64,000 bases of DNA from Roseivirga sp. UBA6061. Lineage in GTDB: Bacteria; Bacteroidota; Bacteroidia; Cytophagales; Cyclobacteriaceae. The stretch covers positions 1 through 64,000 of the forward strand of contig DIYF01000147.1 of the NCBI GenBank assembly GCA_002427745.1, read 5' to 3'. The translations under genes were made by a program, and so were the position numbers. The notes beneath the pieces were generated by a model. That model did not search any database, had not been told where the DNA came from, and was given only the letters and a program-made list of their open reading frames with translations. Of this stretch, positions 16,814 through 26,178 are shown piece by piece. Position 1 is the first letter of the stretch. Every line of letters starts with the position of its first letter.

Positions 16814-17359
16814 TCAGGTACCCGGTACAATATTGGAGATTTCATATTCTTTCACAATTACCCCGGCAGAGGCATCAAAGTTATGGTCATCCCATTGGGT
16901 AATGGACAGGCACCTGGTCTCATCCTCATCCAGATAATCAAAGGAGATGAGTTCTTCCCAGTCATCCGTGCCCTTGGTGATATCATTAAAATGTCCTGCT
17001 GAGTCTTCATCCAGATAGTACATTACGCCTTCATAAATGACCGTCTCCGGAGCTTTATGTGTACGCTTGATGTTCTCCCGAATACCCTCACCCAGCTTCT
17101 GAATCTTGATGTTTTTGGTGACACTCATGCTAAGCTCACCTTCTTCAGCCACGGTGAGATAAGCCACTTCATCACCTGCATCGATCATATATTCTTTGCT
17201 GAAGTTGTTTTTACCCCAGTCATACTGATAAACCTCTTTGACGACCCAGCTTTTAAGGTTGTACTCAAATATAAATCCCTCGGCCAGATCGGTCACCTTC
17301 ATATTGGTGACATCGTATTCCGGTTCTTTTTTCTTTTTAATAAAATCGAATAATCCCAT
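16814..17359 (-). CDS. DUF4178 domain protein
   Basis: 181 aa from the ATG at 17359 (MGLFDFIKKKKEPEYD). An ATG at 17380 would overlap the upstream 49-aa gene, whose stop lies 7 nt before 17359. Predominantly beta sequence with SWVVKEVYQYDW, YLTVAEEGELSMSV and CLSITQWDDHNFDASAG fits DUF4178, a cytosolic domain found repeatedly with PspA, DUF350 and AAA+ ATPases. Function is not established. Its place in the operon corresponds to YjfK in the E. coli set. Confidence 0.78.
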   Translation of the reverse strand: MGLFDFIKKKKEPEYDVTNMKVTDLAEGFIFEYNLKSWVVKEVYQYDWGKNNFSKEYMIDAGDEVAYLTVAEEGELSMSVTKNIKIQKLGEGIRENIKRTHKAPETVIYEGVMYYLDEDSAGHFNDITKGTDDWEELISFDYLDEDETRCLSITQWDDHNFDASAGVIVKEYEISNIVPGT

Positions 17360-17366
17360 GTCGCTT

Positions 17367-17516
17367 TTATCTATCCACAAACACTCTTCTAAACAAATAT
17401 AATATACCCAGGCCCAGCAACAGCAGAATACCTACTTTGAATAAAAAACTGAATACAAAGCCCAGCACAAAGGCAGCTATGATCACGCCTAAAATCAACT
17501 TAATTAAATCACTCAT
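17367..17516 (-). CDS. 49-aa small membrane protein
   Basis: ATG at 17516 overlaps the ATPase stop by 8 nt (ATGAGTGA) and the stop TAA lies 7 nt before the DUF4178 start, so it fits the operon exactly. Translation begins MSDLIKLILGVIIAAFVLG and ends YLFRRVFVDR. It has two closely packed hydrophobic stretches around a short FSFLFK turn and a basic C-terminus. No family is recognised. It is short enough to be missed by common length cut-offs. It may be a membrane anchor or partner for the ATPase or DUF4178 protein (inference). Confidence 0.78.
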   Translation of the reverse strand: MSDLIKLILGVIIAAFVLGFVFSFLFKVGILLLLGLGILYLFRRVFVDR

Positions 17517-20500
17517 TCTTCTTTCCTTTCTTCGAGCCGGCAGTAGGTTTTACCTCCGGCAATCTTCTTGTGTTCATTAATGACATTTCTCCCTTAATGC
17601 CTCTCAGGTATTGAGAAATGGTCTCCATCTGCACAATCACTTCGGCTGTCTGGTTGTTGTCTCCAAAGCCGGCACGCTTCTGCATTTCCATGAACTTCTC
17701 CAGAATCTCGCCCCATCGCTGCTCTTCCTCTTTGGTCATTTTATTGATCAAAGCTTTAAACTTAAGCAGGTTGGCTTCAGCTCCGCTGGTCAGGGTCTGA
17801 GACTCACTTTCATAGTGCGAAAAGATGAGTGTTTCCAGCTCCTGATCGTTCATGATAGGCACTACCTTTTCTACGATTTTATTCATGTCACGGTAAGATC
17901 CCTGGAGCTTAAAAGGAGGTTCGGTTCTATACTCGTCTGACTGGGCGGCAGAGCGGATGTATTCTGTATTTACCGTCAAAATAACATCCCGGATCTCCAG
18001 GAGTTTCTTCATCACGGCTACATACTCACTGATTTCTTCGGGTGAATGATTCGCTTCAAAGTCTATCCCCTCGCTGGAATTGGTTTCGGCCATCTTGATG
18101 ATGGCATGCACATCTTTATGACTGCGACCTGCCAGTTTGGCGAGTACAGGGTTAGAAGTAAGGCAGTTTTCTATATAGCTAAGCTTGAATGGTTTCTCCG
18201 TATCCCCCAGAATATCTCCGAGGTTGTAGATGTCAGCCCGGTTGGCAAGCATATCGGGTATCTGGAATTTGTCTCCACTCTCCGTATATGGGTTGCCCGC
18301 CATGACCACGCAGACTTTTTTGCCTCTGAAGTCATAAGTCTTGCTTCTGCCTTTGTAGATACCCTCAATCTTTCTTTGGGCATCACAAAGTGAGATGAAT
18401 TTCTGCAGAAACTCAGGATTACAGTGCTGGATGTCATCTACGTAAATCATCACGTTGTCTCCCATCTCAAAAGCCAGGTTCAGCTTTTCCAGCTCTTCCC
18501 GGGCCCCTGCATTTTCTGCTTCAGCCGGATCAAGGGAGGTGACATGGTGGCCCAATGCCGGGCCATTGATTTTCATAAAGATGATACCAAGCCGGTTGGC
18601 GATATACTCCATCAGTGTGGTTTTACCATAGCCGGGAGGTGAAATCAATAGCAATAAGCCCATCAGGTCAGTACGCTTATTTTCACCCGCTGTACCGATT
18701 TGTTTGGCCAGGTTCGCTCCGATAAGAGGCAAATAGACTTCGTCAATAAGCTTATTCCTCACAAATGAAGACATTACACGGGGTTTGAACTCATTCAGTC
18801 GCAACTCCTCCTCGAAACGCTCAATCAATTCCTTTTTGAGTTCTGTAAACCGGTTGAACTGTGGAACGATCGTATTCTCATAGCGCTGAAGCTTCAGCAT
18901 GTACTGATTGTAGTTGAGGTGGTATGCCCCCTCTTCCAGGCTGATATGACTCCCCGATAGTCCGTCTACCTGCATCTTCAGACTTACCTGTACCACACGA
19001 CCAGGGTTGAAGTCGTTCTTAAGCAGTACTACCGTTGCCTCATCAATGTATTCCTCCCAGCCGGTTTGGCTTTGCGCATTGACAAAGGCTCTCAGCCAGT
19101 TTCTGATCTGCCTGTAAGCCAGGTAGGGCTGTAGCTGGAGAGTTTTTACCGATTCCTGGTAAGTTTTCAGAGCCTTCTTTTCTTTGAGATGGGCCAGGAA
19201 GCTCTGGTGGAGCTCTGCAGTTTCCTTATCGATTACGAACTGGTCTCCACGAGAAATCTCATAAAAGAGGTAGGTGCCCGCATCTGTAATAGCTTCAGGA
19301 TCAAAGAGCTCTGTTTCCCCTATAAAGGCCAGAATATCTTCCTGCAAATCTTCTATCAGGGCATCAAATTCATGAGTTTCCGGAAATACCTGTAGAATCA
19401 GGCCGGCTCCTTTGAGTTGATTATTCAGTACAGATTTGCGATCCTCATCCAGATGTACTTTCCAATAGAGCGCTGCTGCGGCTCTGGAAACAGAAGGGAA
19501 CCGAAGCAGGTCTGCTGCCTGGGTGAGGTTTAGCAGTGCTGACAACAGCAGCATGGCATCAGCATCGTGCACCCCTTTGGTATAGCCCTCGTTATAGCGT
19601 ACCGACATGAACTTCTGAATATAGGAGAGGAGCTCCGTCTCTGAAGCCAGGTACATATCAGGAAGAGCCATGATGTCAAAATCTCCGTTGGAAACAGCGT
19701 CAGGATTCTGTCCGGCCTTCAGTATCTGGTAAGCGAGATACTCTCCTCGGTAGACATCTCTGTTTTCAGATACCAGCGATTGCTCCCATACGCCTTTGCT
19801 CTCATTAAAAGTAGCATCCAGAATCTCCTCGAAGAAATTGGTGCCGGCCAGATGATAATACATAGCCTCATGGCGATTGACAATGCTGAGGTCCAGAGGC
19901 TGTGTATTTACAGAGAAAAGGTTCTTACCGAACTTGATAATGTTTTCTCCCTCGGCATACAGCTCTGATTTATCCTTGAGCTGCCTGACGGCATCTTCCC
20001 GGATAGTCTTGAGCTTACTCTGTATATCATCTGCTTTGACAGAGTCTTCAATTTCTATCAACTCTTTTACAATGCCTCTGATCTTATCAATCATAACATC
20101 CGAAGCAAAGTAGCCATTGATCTCGGTTACCTCCTTAAAGCGTACAATGCGACTTTGTACAGCTTTAAGGATTCTCTCAGCCGCCTGGTAGAGAGTAGAT
20201 GCCCGTTTGTTGCGCGACTCTACCAGATTGACCTTACGTGTCTCGAAAGCATCGTAAACCTCCTCACGCTTGATGGTGATTTTCTCTATAAACTCATCAA
20301 ATTCGGAGAATTTACCCTCCAGCTCTTCCAGCTGCACCATGAGCTTGGTCAGATATTCGTCACACTTTTCAGGGGTGTCACATATATCAAGGAAGTTCAC
20401 GACACCCTGATCGATAAGCTTTAACTGGGCATTGAATTCGGCTTTGCCCTCTACATTGAGCAGCTCTTTCCGCTTCTTCTTAAGTGAGGCCTTGATCTTA

Positions 20501-22488
20501 TTGAATTGAGCGTAGATTCCCGAAATATTGTCAATGATACGTGTGGTTTGGGTAGCATCCTCAATCTTCAGGTTGCTTACAATATCAATAAGCATTTCCA
20601 GGTCTGTCGAAACCTGATTGATCGTATTTTCCAGCTCATTGGCATCTACTACCTTTTCCACCGCCTCAATATCGTCTGACAGCTCTGTCACCCTTTTTTC
20701 ATATGGGGCCAGGGCCTTGTCTTTCAGCAGGAACTTGACGCAGTTCTGCGAGGTGCTGTCTGAGAATTCAGAGAGCGTCTGCTCATAAGACTCCACCATG
20801 GCGCTATCGATATAGCGGAGCTCTTTCAGCCCGATGACCTCACCGCGGACTTTGCGCAACTGAGAGAGGAACCCAACGAATTCATCAATACTTCTGGCTG
20901 TCGTCTTCCTGATCTTTTTAATCAACTCATCCGCAATACCTGTGACTTCGCTAACGGTTGCCCTGGTGTTGGCTTTGATACTGACCACCTTCTCGTATTC
21001 GTCAACTGCTGCAGTAGCCGTTTCTCTGATCTCCTTCAGCGGATCAGACAGGCTAAAGGTCTCTTTACGCGTAATCCAGTGGTAGGAGTCCAGCACATCA
21101 GTAGAGCTCTTGATCAGGTCTACATACAGGTTGGCATAGGTGTCTTCTTTTTCAATCAGTGTCAGTATTTCATGGCACTCCGCCATGGCTCTCACAATAT
21201 CTTTATTGCCCACCTTGTCCAGGTAAGAGTCATGTTTACCATCTATCAGGAAGTCCGGTCCGGTATAGGGTGTCTGCCAGATTTGTACCGCATGGTGTTT
21301 TTTAGGCTCGTCATCAGCCTTGAACAGGCACATTTCCCCGTTCTCAAAAATGGAGTAGCCATGACAAATTGTAGGGTTTTCAGCCTTTTGCTCTATCAGG
21401 TTATAATGGAGTAGCAGGTAGGTGCCGGAGAGCCGGTTGTAGAAAATGTACAGATAGTCCTCTCCATTGGGTGAAGCTACCCGCTTTTCGAAGACCATGC
21501 TCTTCAGATCATTGTCAAATTTTTTGAATTCACCTGTCTGCAGATAGTAGCCGTTGGTGAAAATAATGCCATGGTCGTCAGGTAACAGAATACAGGAATC
21601 TCTGATTTCATCAATGCGCAGTGCCTCCTGGATTTTGGAGTTATAAACGATATAGCGGTAATTCTCCTTGTAAGGTCTGATGCGTAGGATGATGATATTG
21701 CCGAGCACAGCATAGTGTACCTCTGCATCATCCAGGGTCTGATCTGCCTCATCTACGGCCTCCTCGAAAATACCCTTGCCGATATCCGTATTGTCTTCTA
21801 CCTTGATGGTAAGCGTGCCTTTAATGGTCTCGACAAAGACTTTGTCTTCTATGGAAATATGGGGAAAAGTGCCGTTTCTGTAGTCATCGCGTGTGGTCCG
21901 TTTCCATTCAAACTCATGTTGTGAAGGGTACCTGAACTCATGGTCGCTTCTGTTGTCTACATAGTTGAGCTGCTGCCCTTTGATCTCCCACTTAAATGTT
22001 TTGATATCAGACACTTCTTTACCCACACGAAATACCATGTGGAGAAAGGGGCCCATCAGGGCAAACTTGATAAAGCGGGTTTTCTTATAGTATTTATAGA
22101 GCTTGTGAAAATCGGCCTCAAAGGGCTTGTCAGAAATCAGGCTAAGGTCCAGCCTGTGAAAGTTATGGTCTTTGTATTCGTAAATGCTAAAGACATCGGA
22201 AAGGTCGGTTTCCGTTTTTAAGCCAATATGCACATTGTAGCCAAAGAGAAATTTGTCCCCGATGGGGAGCATATCCCAGGGAGTGCAGTTGTTGTCTGTA
22301 GTGACGCGCTCGGTGGCAAGTAATTGTGTCTCGATAGAACCAAAGACTTCCTTACGCTCGTGGTTCAGCTTATCAAGCCGGGTGCGAAGTTCCCCTCCGC
22401 TTTTCAGAAGGCGATTTCTGAGTATTTCGTAGGTACCGCCTTCTAAGGTAATGTTATCTGTATTTTCACTGTTTTTGTCTTCTGCCAT
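17509..22488 (-). CDS. Giant AAA+ ATPase (1659 aa)
   Basis: The N-terminal ~400 residues are rich in beta strands and look like a propeller-type domain (repeated DDHGIIFTNGYYL-like blades). Residues ~480-870 are coiled coil (long Lys/Glu/Leu heptads). An AAA+ module follows with Walker A PPGYGKTT near 1280-1290, Walker B VMIYVDD near 1343-1349 and sensor-1 VVMAGNP, MoxR-like in style. The far C-terminus is basic. Databases often label relatives 'DNA repair ATPase', but the operon (PspA, flotillin, DUF4178) argues for membrane-linked remodelling. Directly co-transcribed with the 49-aa membrane protein. Confidence 0.85.
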   Translation of the reverse strand: MAEDKNSENTDNITLEGGTYEILRNRLLKSGGELRTRLDKLNHERKEVFGSIETQLLATERVTTDNNCTPWDMLPIGDKFLFGYNVHIGLKTETDLSDVFSIYEYKDHNFHRLDLSLISDKPFEADFHKLYKYYKKTRFIKFALMGPFLHMVFRVGKEVSDIKTFKWEIKGQQLNYVDNRSDHEFRYPSQHEFEWKRTTRDDYRNGTFPHISIEDKVFVETIKGTLTIKVEDNTDIGKGIFEEAVDEADQTLDDAEVHYAVLGNIIILRIRPYKENYRYIVYNSKIQEALRIDEIRDSCILLPDDHGIIFTNGYYLQTGEFKKFDNDLKSMVFEKRVASPNGEDYLYIFYNRLSGTYLLLHYNLIEQKAENPTICHGYSIFENGEMCLFKADDEPKKHHAVQIWQTPYTGPDFLIDGKHDSYLDKVGNKDIVRAMAECHEILTLIEKEDTYANLYVDLIKSSTDVLDSYHWITRKETFSLSDPLKEIRETATAAVDEYEKVVSIKANTRATVSEVTGIADELIKKIRKTTARSIDEFVGFLSQLRKVRGEVIGLKELRYIDSAMVESYEQTLSEFSDSTSQNCVKFLLKDKALAPYEKRVTELSDDIEAVEKVVDANELENTINQVSTDLEMLIDIVSNLKIEDATQTTRIIDNISGIYAQFNKIKASLKKKRKELLNVEGKAEFNAQLKLIDQGVVNFLDICDTPEKCDEYLTKLMVQLEELEGKFSEFDEFIEKITIKREEVYDAFETRKVNLVESRNKRASTLYQAAERILKAVQSRIVRFKEVTEINGYFASDVMIDKIRGIVKELIEIEDSVKADDIQSKLKTIREDAVRQLKDKSELYAEGENIIKFGKNLFSVNTQPLDLSIVNRHEAMYYHLAGTNFFEEILDATFNESKGVWEQSLVSENRDVYRGEYLAYQILKAGQNPDAVSNGDFDIMALPDMYLASETELLSYIQKFMSVRYNEGYTKGVHDADAMLLLSALLNLTQAADLLRFPSVSRAAAALYWKVHLDEDRKSVLNNQLKGAGLILQVFPETHEFDALIEDLQEDILAFIGETELFDPEAITDAGTYLFYEISRGDQFVIDKETAELHQSFLAHLKEKKALKTYQESVKTLQLQPYLAYRQIRNWLRAFVNAQSQTGWEEYIDEATVVLLKNDFNPGRVVQVSLKMQVDGLSGSHISLEEGAYHLNYNQYMLKLQRYENTIVPQFNRFTELKKELIERFEEELRLNEFKPRVMSSFVRNKLIDEVYLPLIGANLAKQIGTAGENKRTDLMGLLLLISPPGYGKTTLMEYIANRLGIIFMKINGPALGHHVTSLDPAEAENAGAREELEKLNLAFEMGDNVMIYVDDIQHCNPEFLQKFISLCDAQRKIEGIYKGRSKTYDFRGKKVCVVMAGNPYTESGDKFQIPDMLANRADIYNLGDILGDTEKPFKLSYIENCLTSNPVLAKLAGRSHKDVHAIIKMAETNSSEGIDFEANHSPEEISEYVAVMKKLLEIRDVILTVNTEYIRSAAQSDEYRTEPPFKLQGSYRDMNKIVEKVVPIMNDQELETLIFSHYESESQTLTSGAEANLLKFKALINKMTKEEEQRWGEILEKFMEMQKRAGFGDNNQTAEVIVQMETISQYLRGIKGEMSLMNTRRLPEVKPTAGSKKGKKNE

Positions 22489-22508
22489 GCTTTAGATGCT
22501 AAGCGATT

Positions 22509-22757
22509 TTAAGTCTCAAGTATTTTTAGAAAAAGATAACAAATGGCGCCTAGTGACATGGTTAGAAGCCCTGAAATGATTCTGCTTCTCAGCTCATGTT
22601 GCCAACTGTATCTTACAGCTTCAGCGAGTTTTAATTTAGCGGTTTTAGCCAAGCTTTGAGAGGTAGTCGGGGCTTTCTTTTGAGTTAAAATTGCCTTGTG
22701 TTGCATGTTGAATTGAATTATCCTCTCCTTTAGTGCGCTTAAGTCCGCGGAGGTCAT
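22509..22757 (-). CDS. Small tail-anchored membrane protein (82 aa)
   Basis: A charged N-terminal helix (LKERIIQFNMQHKAILTQKK) and Ala/Lys-rich middle are followed by one C-terminal membrane segment (SGLLTMSLGAICYLFLKILE). ATG directly follows the stop of the preceding small gene (TAG ATG) and the gene ends 20 nt before the giant ATPase start. Position and strand fit the operon. No family recognised. Confidence 0.6.
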   Translation of the reverse strand: MTSADLSALKERIIQFNMQHKAILTQKKAPTTSQSLAKTAKLKLAEAVRYSWQHELRSRIISGLLTMSLGAICYLFLKILET

Positions 22758-22994
22758 CTAAGGGATGACACTTATTTTTTCCTGAACATCGCTGATGGCC
22801 GGATTTGCCAGAAATACGGCCAGTTTATTTATGGAGGTGGCTATAACGGCTGTGGTGGTCATACAGGTAGTAATAGCCCGTGTGCTGATTCGGTTTCTTC
22901 GCAGTGAAGCGTATATCGAAAAGCTCATAAGACTGAAAAGTATGATGACCGTACCGAAATATCTGAGCAATATTCTTCCGCCAGAAGTTTTCAT
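22758..22994 (-). CDS. Small two-helix membrane protein (78 aa), tentative
   Basis: Two hydrophobic stretches (FGTVIILFSLMSFSIYASL and TTAVIATSINKLAVFLANPAI) separated by a basic loop (RRNRISTRA). It lies in the operon orientation between flotillin and the 82-aa gene, with zero spacing to the latter. No homologue recognised. A similarly long frame exists on the other strand, so the coding assignment is tentative. Confidence 0.45.
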   Translation of the reverse strand: MKTSGGRILLRYFGTVIILFSLMSFSIYASLRRNRISTRAITTCMTTTAVIATSINKLAVFLANPAISDVQEKISVIP

Positions 22995-23104
22995 CTGTGT
23001 TATCGTTTGAGTTGAAAATGGTTTTTAGATTAAGACCGGCTAGTGTCAGGCAGACTCATCCCGGCCCGCCACTGCCACAGGTGGGGGAATGAAGTTTTCC
23101 TGAA

Positions 23105-23134
23105 CCCAGCCCCGTAGTGAGATACGAGGCTGGG
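23105..23134 (-). other. Intercistronic hairpin after flotillin gene
   Basis: CCCAGCC / GGCTGGG arms extended by CGTA / TACG after one mismatch (11 pairs, 6-nt loop). There is no clear T-run on the minus strand, so it looks like an mRNA-stability or attenuation element and not a full terminator. Confidence 0.55.
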
Positions 23135-23146
23135 AGGGTCTTATAT

Positions 23147-25351
23147 CTAGAGTCCTAAAGTGCTCACGGCATTGTTCGAGATGCCCAGTGAGTCTGCTAC
23201 TGCCTTCAGCTGTTTGATGACGCCTTTGGTGTCTTCGTCACCTGCTTCCGCAGTCAGTTTCAGCATAAGTGCTGCGATGCTCATGTTTTTGACATCTTCA
23301 GATCCCAGGCCGAACCTGTCCAGAAAGCCACGGAGACTTTCCTTAAAGTTCCCGCCCGTTTCCCCGCCAAGGAAGCTGTCTTTAATATCTGTGAGTACAT
23401 CACTGTTGTTTACCAGTCTGTCAGCAGATCGGCCCTTGGAGATGGCCCCCATGATTTGCTCAAAGAACATGGTTTCTCCGCCCACAATCTCGATGTTGGC
23501 CGCCTTAAGCGCATCGGAGATAACCTGTGCCTGAGCCTGGGCAATTTCCTTCTGGATATTGATCTGAGCCAGCTCGATTTCTTTCTCTTTGGCCAGTCGG
23601 ATCTTGAATTCCTCGTGGTATCTGCCTGGTCCATCGAAGTCCTTCATGGCATCGGCTTTCTCTTTGATACCTTTGGCATCGGCAGCAAATTTCTCGGCCA
23701 TTACTTTGGCTTCTACCAGGCCTTTTTTCTCTTCGGCTTCGGCAGTTTTCTCGATCACATAAGCATTCGATTCGCCTTGTTCCTTGCTTACTGTCGCCTG
23801 TGCCAGTCCTATCTTCTGATCGGCTTCGGCTTGTGCCAGACCTTTCATCTTGATGCCCTTGGCTTCTGCTTCAGACTGAGCTTCGATCACGGCAGCCTCT
23901 GCCTCGCCTTGTTTCTCTCTGGCAGCAGCTTTGGCTTCCATTACCTGAGCTTCTGACAGTCCGATCGCAGCGGCTTCAGCAGCCTGTGCTTCCGCCAGGG
24001 TCTTCGTGGCCTGAGCCTGGTGTACTGCCGCACTTTCAGCTGCCTGTGAGTCAATCATCACCTGCTTGGCGTGGTGCTCAGCGGCCTGCTTCTTCGCTTC
24101 CGCACTCTTAATCTCCTTCACGAGAGATTCTTCTGCATCACGCTCTGCATTGGTGATGGCTACGGTTTTCGCTCTGTCTGCCTCAGCAATGGCACGTGTA
24201 TCTTTGATTTTCTCTTCTTCTTCTACTACTGTTTTCTCCACCGCTACACGCTCCCTGATGATATCCTGGATGTTCTTCTTCTCCTCTTCTATGGCTTTTT
24301 CCTTAGCAATGCGAGCCAGCTCGACCAGTCTTTCTTTTTCTGTGGCTTCCAGCAGTCTTGCCTGATCTACGCGTTCCTGCTCAACTGCTTCCGTGCGCTC
24401 TTTATTCTTTTGAGCCACTACGATTTCTCTGAGTTTATTTTCCTGGGCTACGAGCAGCTCCTGGTCCGTGGCGATAGAGGCATTTCCTGCTTTCAGGCGC
24501 TCTTCTTCTTTTACCTTATTGGTTTCAGCTTCTTCTCTGGCCCGGATGCTTTCTATCTCCCGTTTCTGTCTGGCCTCAGTTTCTTCCAGCTGTTTTTCAA
24601 GCTCAAGTACCGTCTCGCGAGCCTCTACATCCTGTTTCTTAATGGTCTTTTCCTTCTCTCTTTCGATATAGTTAGACTTGATTTTCTGATCAGATGTGAG
24701 TTCAATAATTTTCTTGATACCTTCTGAATCCAGAATGTTGTTCTCATTCATGTTCTCCAGAGGGGTTTGTTCCAGGTAGTCAATAGCACAGTCATCGAGC
24801 ACATAACCATTAAGGTCTGTGCCGATAATATTCAGGATCTCCCTCTTGAAATCATCTCTGGAGTTATATAATTCAACAAAATCGAATTGCTTACCAACAG
24901 TTTTCAGGGCTTCTGAGAATTTGGCATCAAAAAGTATTTCCAGGGCTTCCTGATTAGAAGCGCGGGCGCAGCCGATGGATTGGGCGACCTGTTTTACATC
25001 TTCATGCGTTTGGTTAACACGCACAAAGAACGTCACCTTAATATCAGCTCGCATATTATCTTTACAAACAAGACCGTCTGTGGCGGTTCTGGAAATAACA
25101 ATGGTCTTGAGTGTTATGTCCATTACTTCAAGTTTGTGGAGCACGGGGAATACAAACATTCCCGAAAAGGCCACTTTTGTGCCTCCCTGGCCTGTTCGTA
25201 CGAGGGCTTCACCTTGTAGTGCCTTTCTCCACATGCGAGCAAGCAATGCAGCAAAAGCAAGGACAAAGACAGATGCAGCGATTACAATTATGAGCATTTG
25301 GCTGCCTGCTGTACTTTGGGTGAGAATAGAAAAGATTTGATTTTCTAGCAT
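23147..25351 (-). CDS. yqiK: Flotillin-family protein (YqiK-like, band 7/SPFH)
   Basis: 734 aa. A single N-terminal membrane helix (LIIVIAASVFVLAFAALLARMW) precedes an SPFH/band-7 domain (about 35-200). The SPFH domain is followed by about 370 residues of Ala/Glu/Lys coiled coil with many AEA.AA repeats, and a C-terminal domain. Flotillins assemble into membrane scaffolds that organise ordered lipid regions. An upstream YqiJ/NfeD-like gene 9 nt away makes the classic NfeD-flotillin pair. Length fits YqiK (longer than most flotillins). Confidence 0.88.
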   Translation of the reverse strand: MLENQIFSILTQSTAGSQMLIIVIAASVFVLAFAALLARMWRKALQGEALVRTGQGGTKVAFSGMFVFPVLHKLEVMDITLKTIVISRTATDGLVCKDNMRADIKVTFFVRVNQTHEDVKQVAQSIGCARASNQEALEILFDAKFSEALKTVGKQFDFVELYNSRDDFKREILNIIGTDLNGYVLDDCAIDYLEQTPLENMNENNILDSEGIKKIIELTSDQKIKSNYIEREKEKTIKKQDVEARETVLELEKQLEETEARQKREIESIRAREEAETNKVKEEERLKAGNASIATDQELLVAQENKLREIVVAQKNKERTEAVEQERVDQARLLEATEKERLVELARIAKEKAIEEEKKNIQDIIRERVAVEKTVVEEEEKIKDTRAIAEADRAKTVAITNAERDAEESLVKEIKSAEAKKQAAEHHAKQVMIDSQAAESAAVHQAQATKTLAEAQAAEAAAIGLSEAQVMEAKAAAREKQGEAEAAVIEAQSEAEAKGIKMKGLAQAEADQKIGLAQATVSKEQGESNAYVIEKTAEAEEKKGLVEAKVMAEKFAADAKGIKEKADAMKDFDGPGRYHEEFKIRLAKEKEIELAQINIQKEIAQAQAQVISDALKAANIEIVGGETMFFEQIMGAISKGRSADRLVNNSDVLTDIKDSFLGGETGGNFKESLRGFLDRFGLGSEDVKNMSIAALMLKLTAEAGDEDTKGVIKQLKAVADSLGISNNAVSTLGL

Positions 25352-25360
25352 AGTTATGGT

Positions 25361-26005
25361 TTAATTTTCATAGGGTTCAACAACATAATACTTACCATCT
25401 TCATGGTATTCAATAACCAGTCCTTCCTCTCCTTTTTGTATGACTTTATCTTCTGTGGTTTTGGCAGAAATGCGATAGTTTGACCCTTCAACATTCACTT
25501 CTACCTGACCAACGCTGTCACTTTTCAGTGTCAGCACTACCCGGCATATTTTGCCTATCATATTGGTGGTAGTCAGGCCTTCTGAATTCATTTTTGAAAA
25601 CAGTTTCACAAAAGGCATTGTCAAAAACTTGGCTATAAATAAGCTTACCAGCAGATTAGGTATCAGGAATACAAGGCCTAGCAGGAAGCTTGTATTTCCA
25701 AGGATATCATTAAGCTGGACAGATATAAACCACATAGGTAAAATCAGAAAGCTGATAAAAACCATAAGTGGGATATGAGATAGGTTGAAGAAAGCCAGGA
25801 CGGAGTTCAACCAACTCACCGAGATATCTGCATCGGCATCTACACCAGGCCCGTCAAGATCTACGTCTACATCAACATCAATATCAAGGGCATCCAAATC
25901 TATTGCTCCCAACATAACAACGACCCAATAAATGAGCACGAAGATGAACAGGGCTGATGGAATAATATTGGCCCCTTGAAAAGAGAGTTCCAGTAGTTCT
26001 TGCAT
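25361..26005 (-). CDS. yqiJ: YqiJ/NfeD-like membrane protein with OB-fold domain
   Basis: 214 aa. Membrane segments at about 12-35, 68-95 and 98-118 surround a periplasmic acidic loop with alternating Asp (DALDIDVDVDVDLDG). The C-terminal 70 residues (TNMIGKICRVVLTLKSDSVGQVEVNVEGSNYRISAKT) form the OB-fold typical of NfeD/YqiJ. It is followed by the flotillin gene, the usual partner. The role is inferred as membrane-microdomain stabilisation or quality control. The acidic loop could bind cations, including polyamines (speculative). Confidence 0.8.
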   Translation of the reverse strand: MQELLELSFQGANIIPSALFIFVLIYWVVVMLGAIDLDALDIDVDVDVDLDGPGVDADADISVSWLNSVLAFFNLSHIPLMVFISFLILPMWFISVQLNDILGNTSFLLGLVFLIPNLLVSLFIAKFLTMPFVKLFSKMNSEGLTTTNMIGKICRVVLTLKSDSVGQVEVNVEGSNYRISAKTTEDKVIQKGEEGLVIEYHEDGKYYVVEPYEN

Positions 26006-26114
26006 CTGGTTCTGGTTAGAGATAATATAATGTTACAATAGTCCTAAAATAGATTTAGGCAAAAGTAAAGCTGATTTGCGACACTCTTTGAAATCAGCTT
26101 TGGGTAATCTGCGT

Positions 26115-26140
26115 CCGGGCAGTGGCCGGCCTGTGCCCGG
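26115..26140 (-). other. GC-rich intercistronic hairpin between PspA and YqiJ genes
   Basis: Outer arms CCGGGCA / TGCCCGG enclose GGCCGGCC. There is no T-run after it on the minus strand. It may separate transcript levels of the PspA pair from the flotillin block. Confidence 0.5.
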
Positions 26141-26178
26141 GCTTTATATAATTGACTGATACGTATCAGGGATCTCCC

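Noticed and set aside
24066..24727. Long open frames opposite the flotillin coiled coil
   Set aside because: Shadow frames produced by the repetitive Ala/Glu codon pattern of the real gene.
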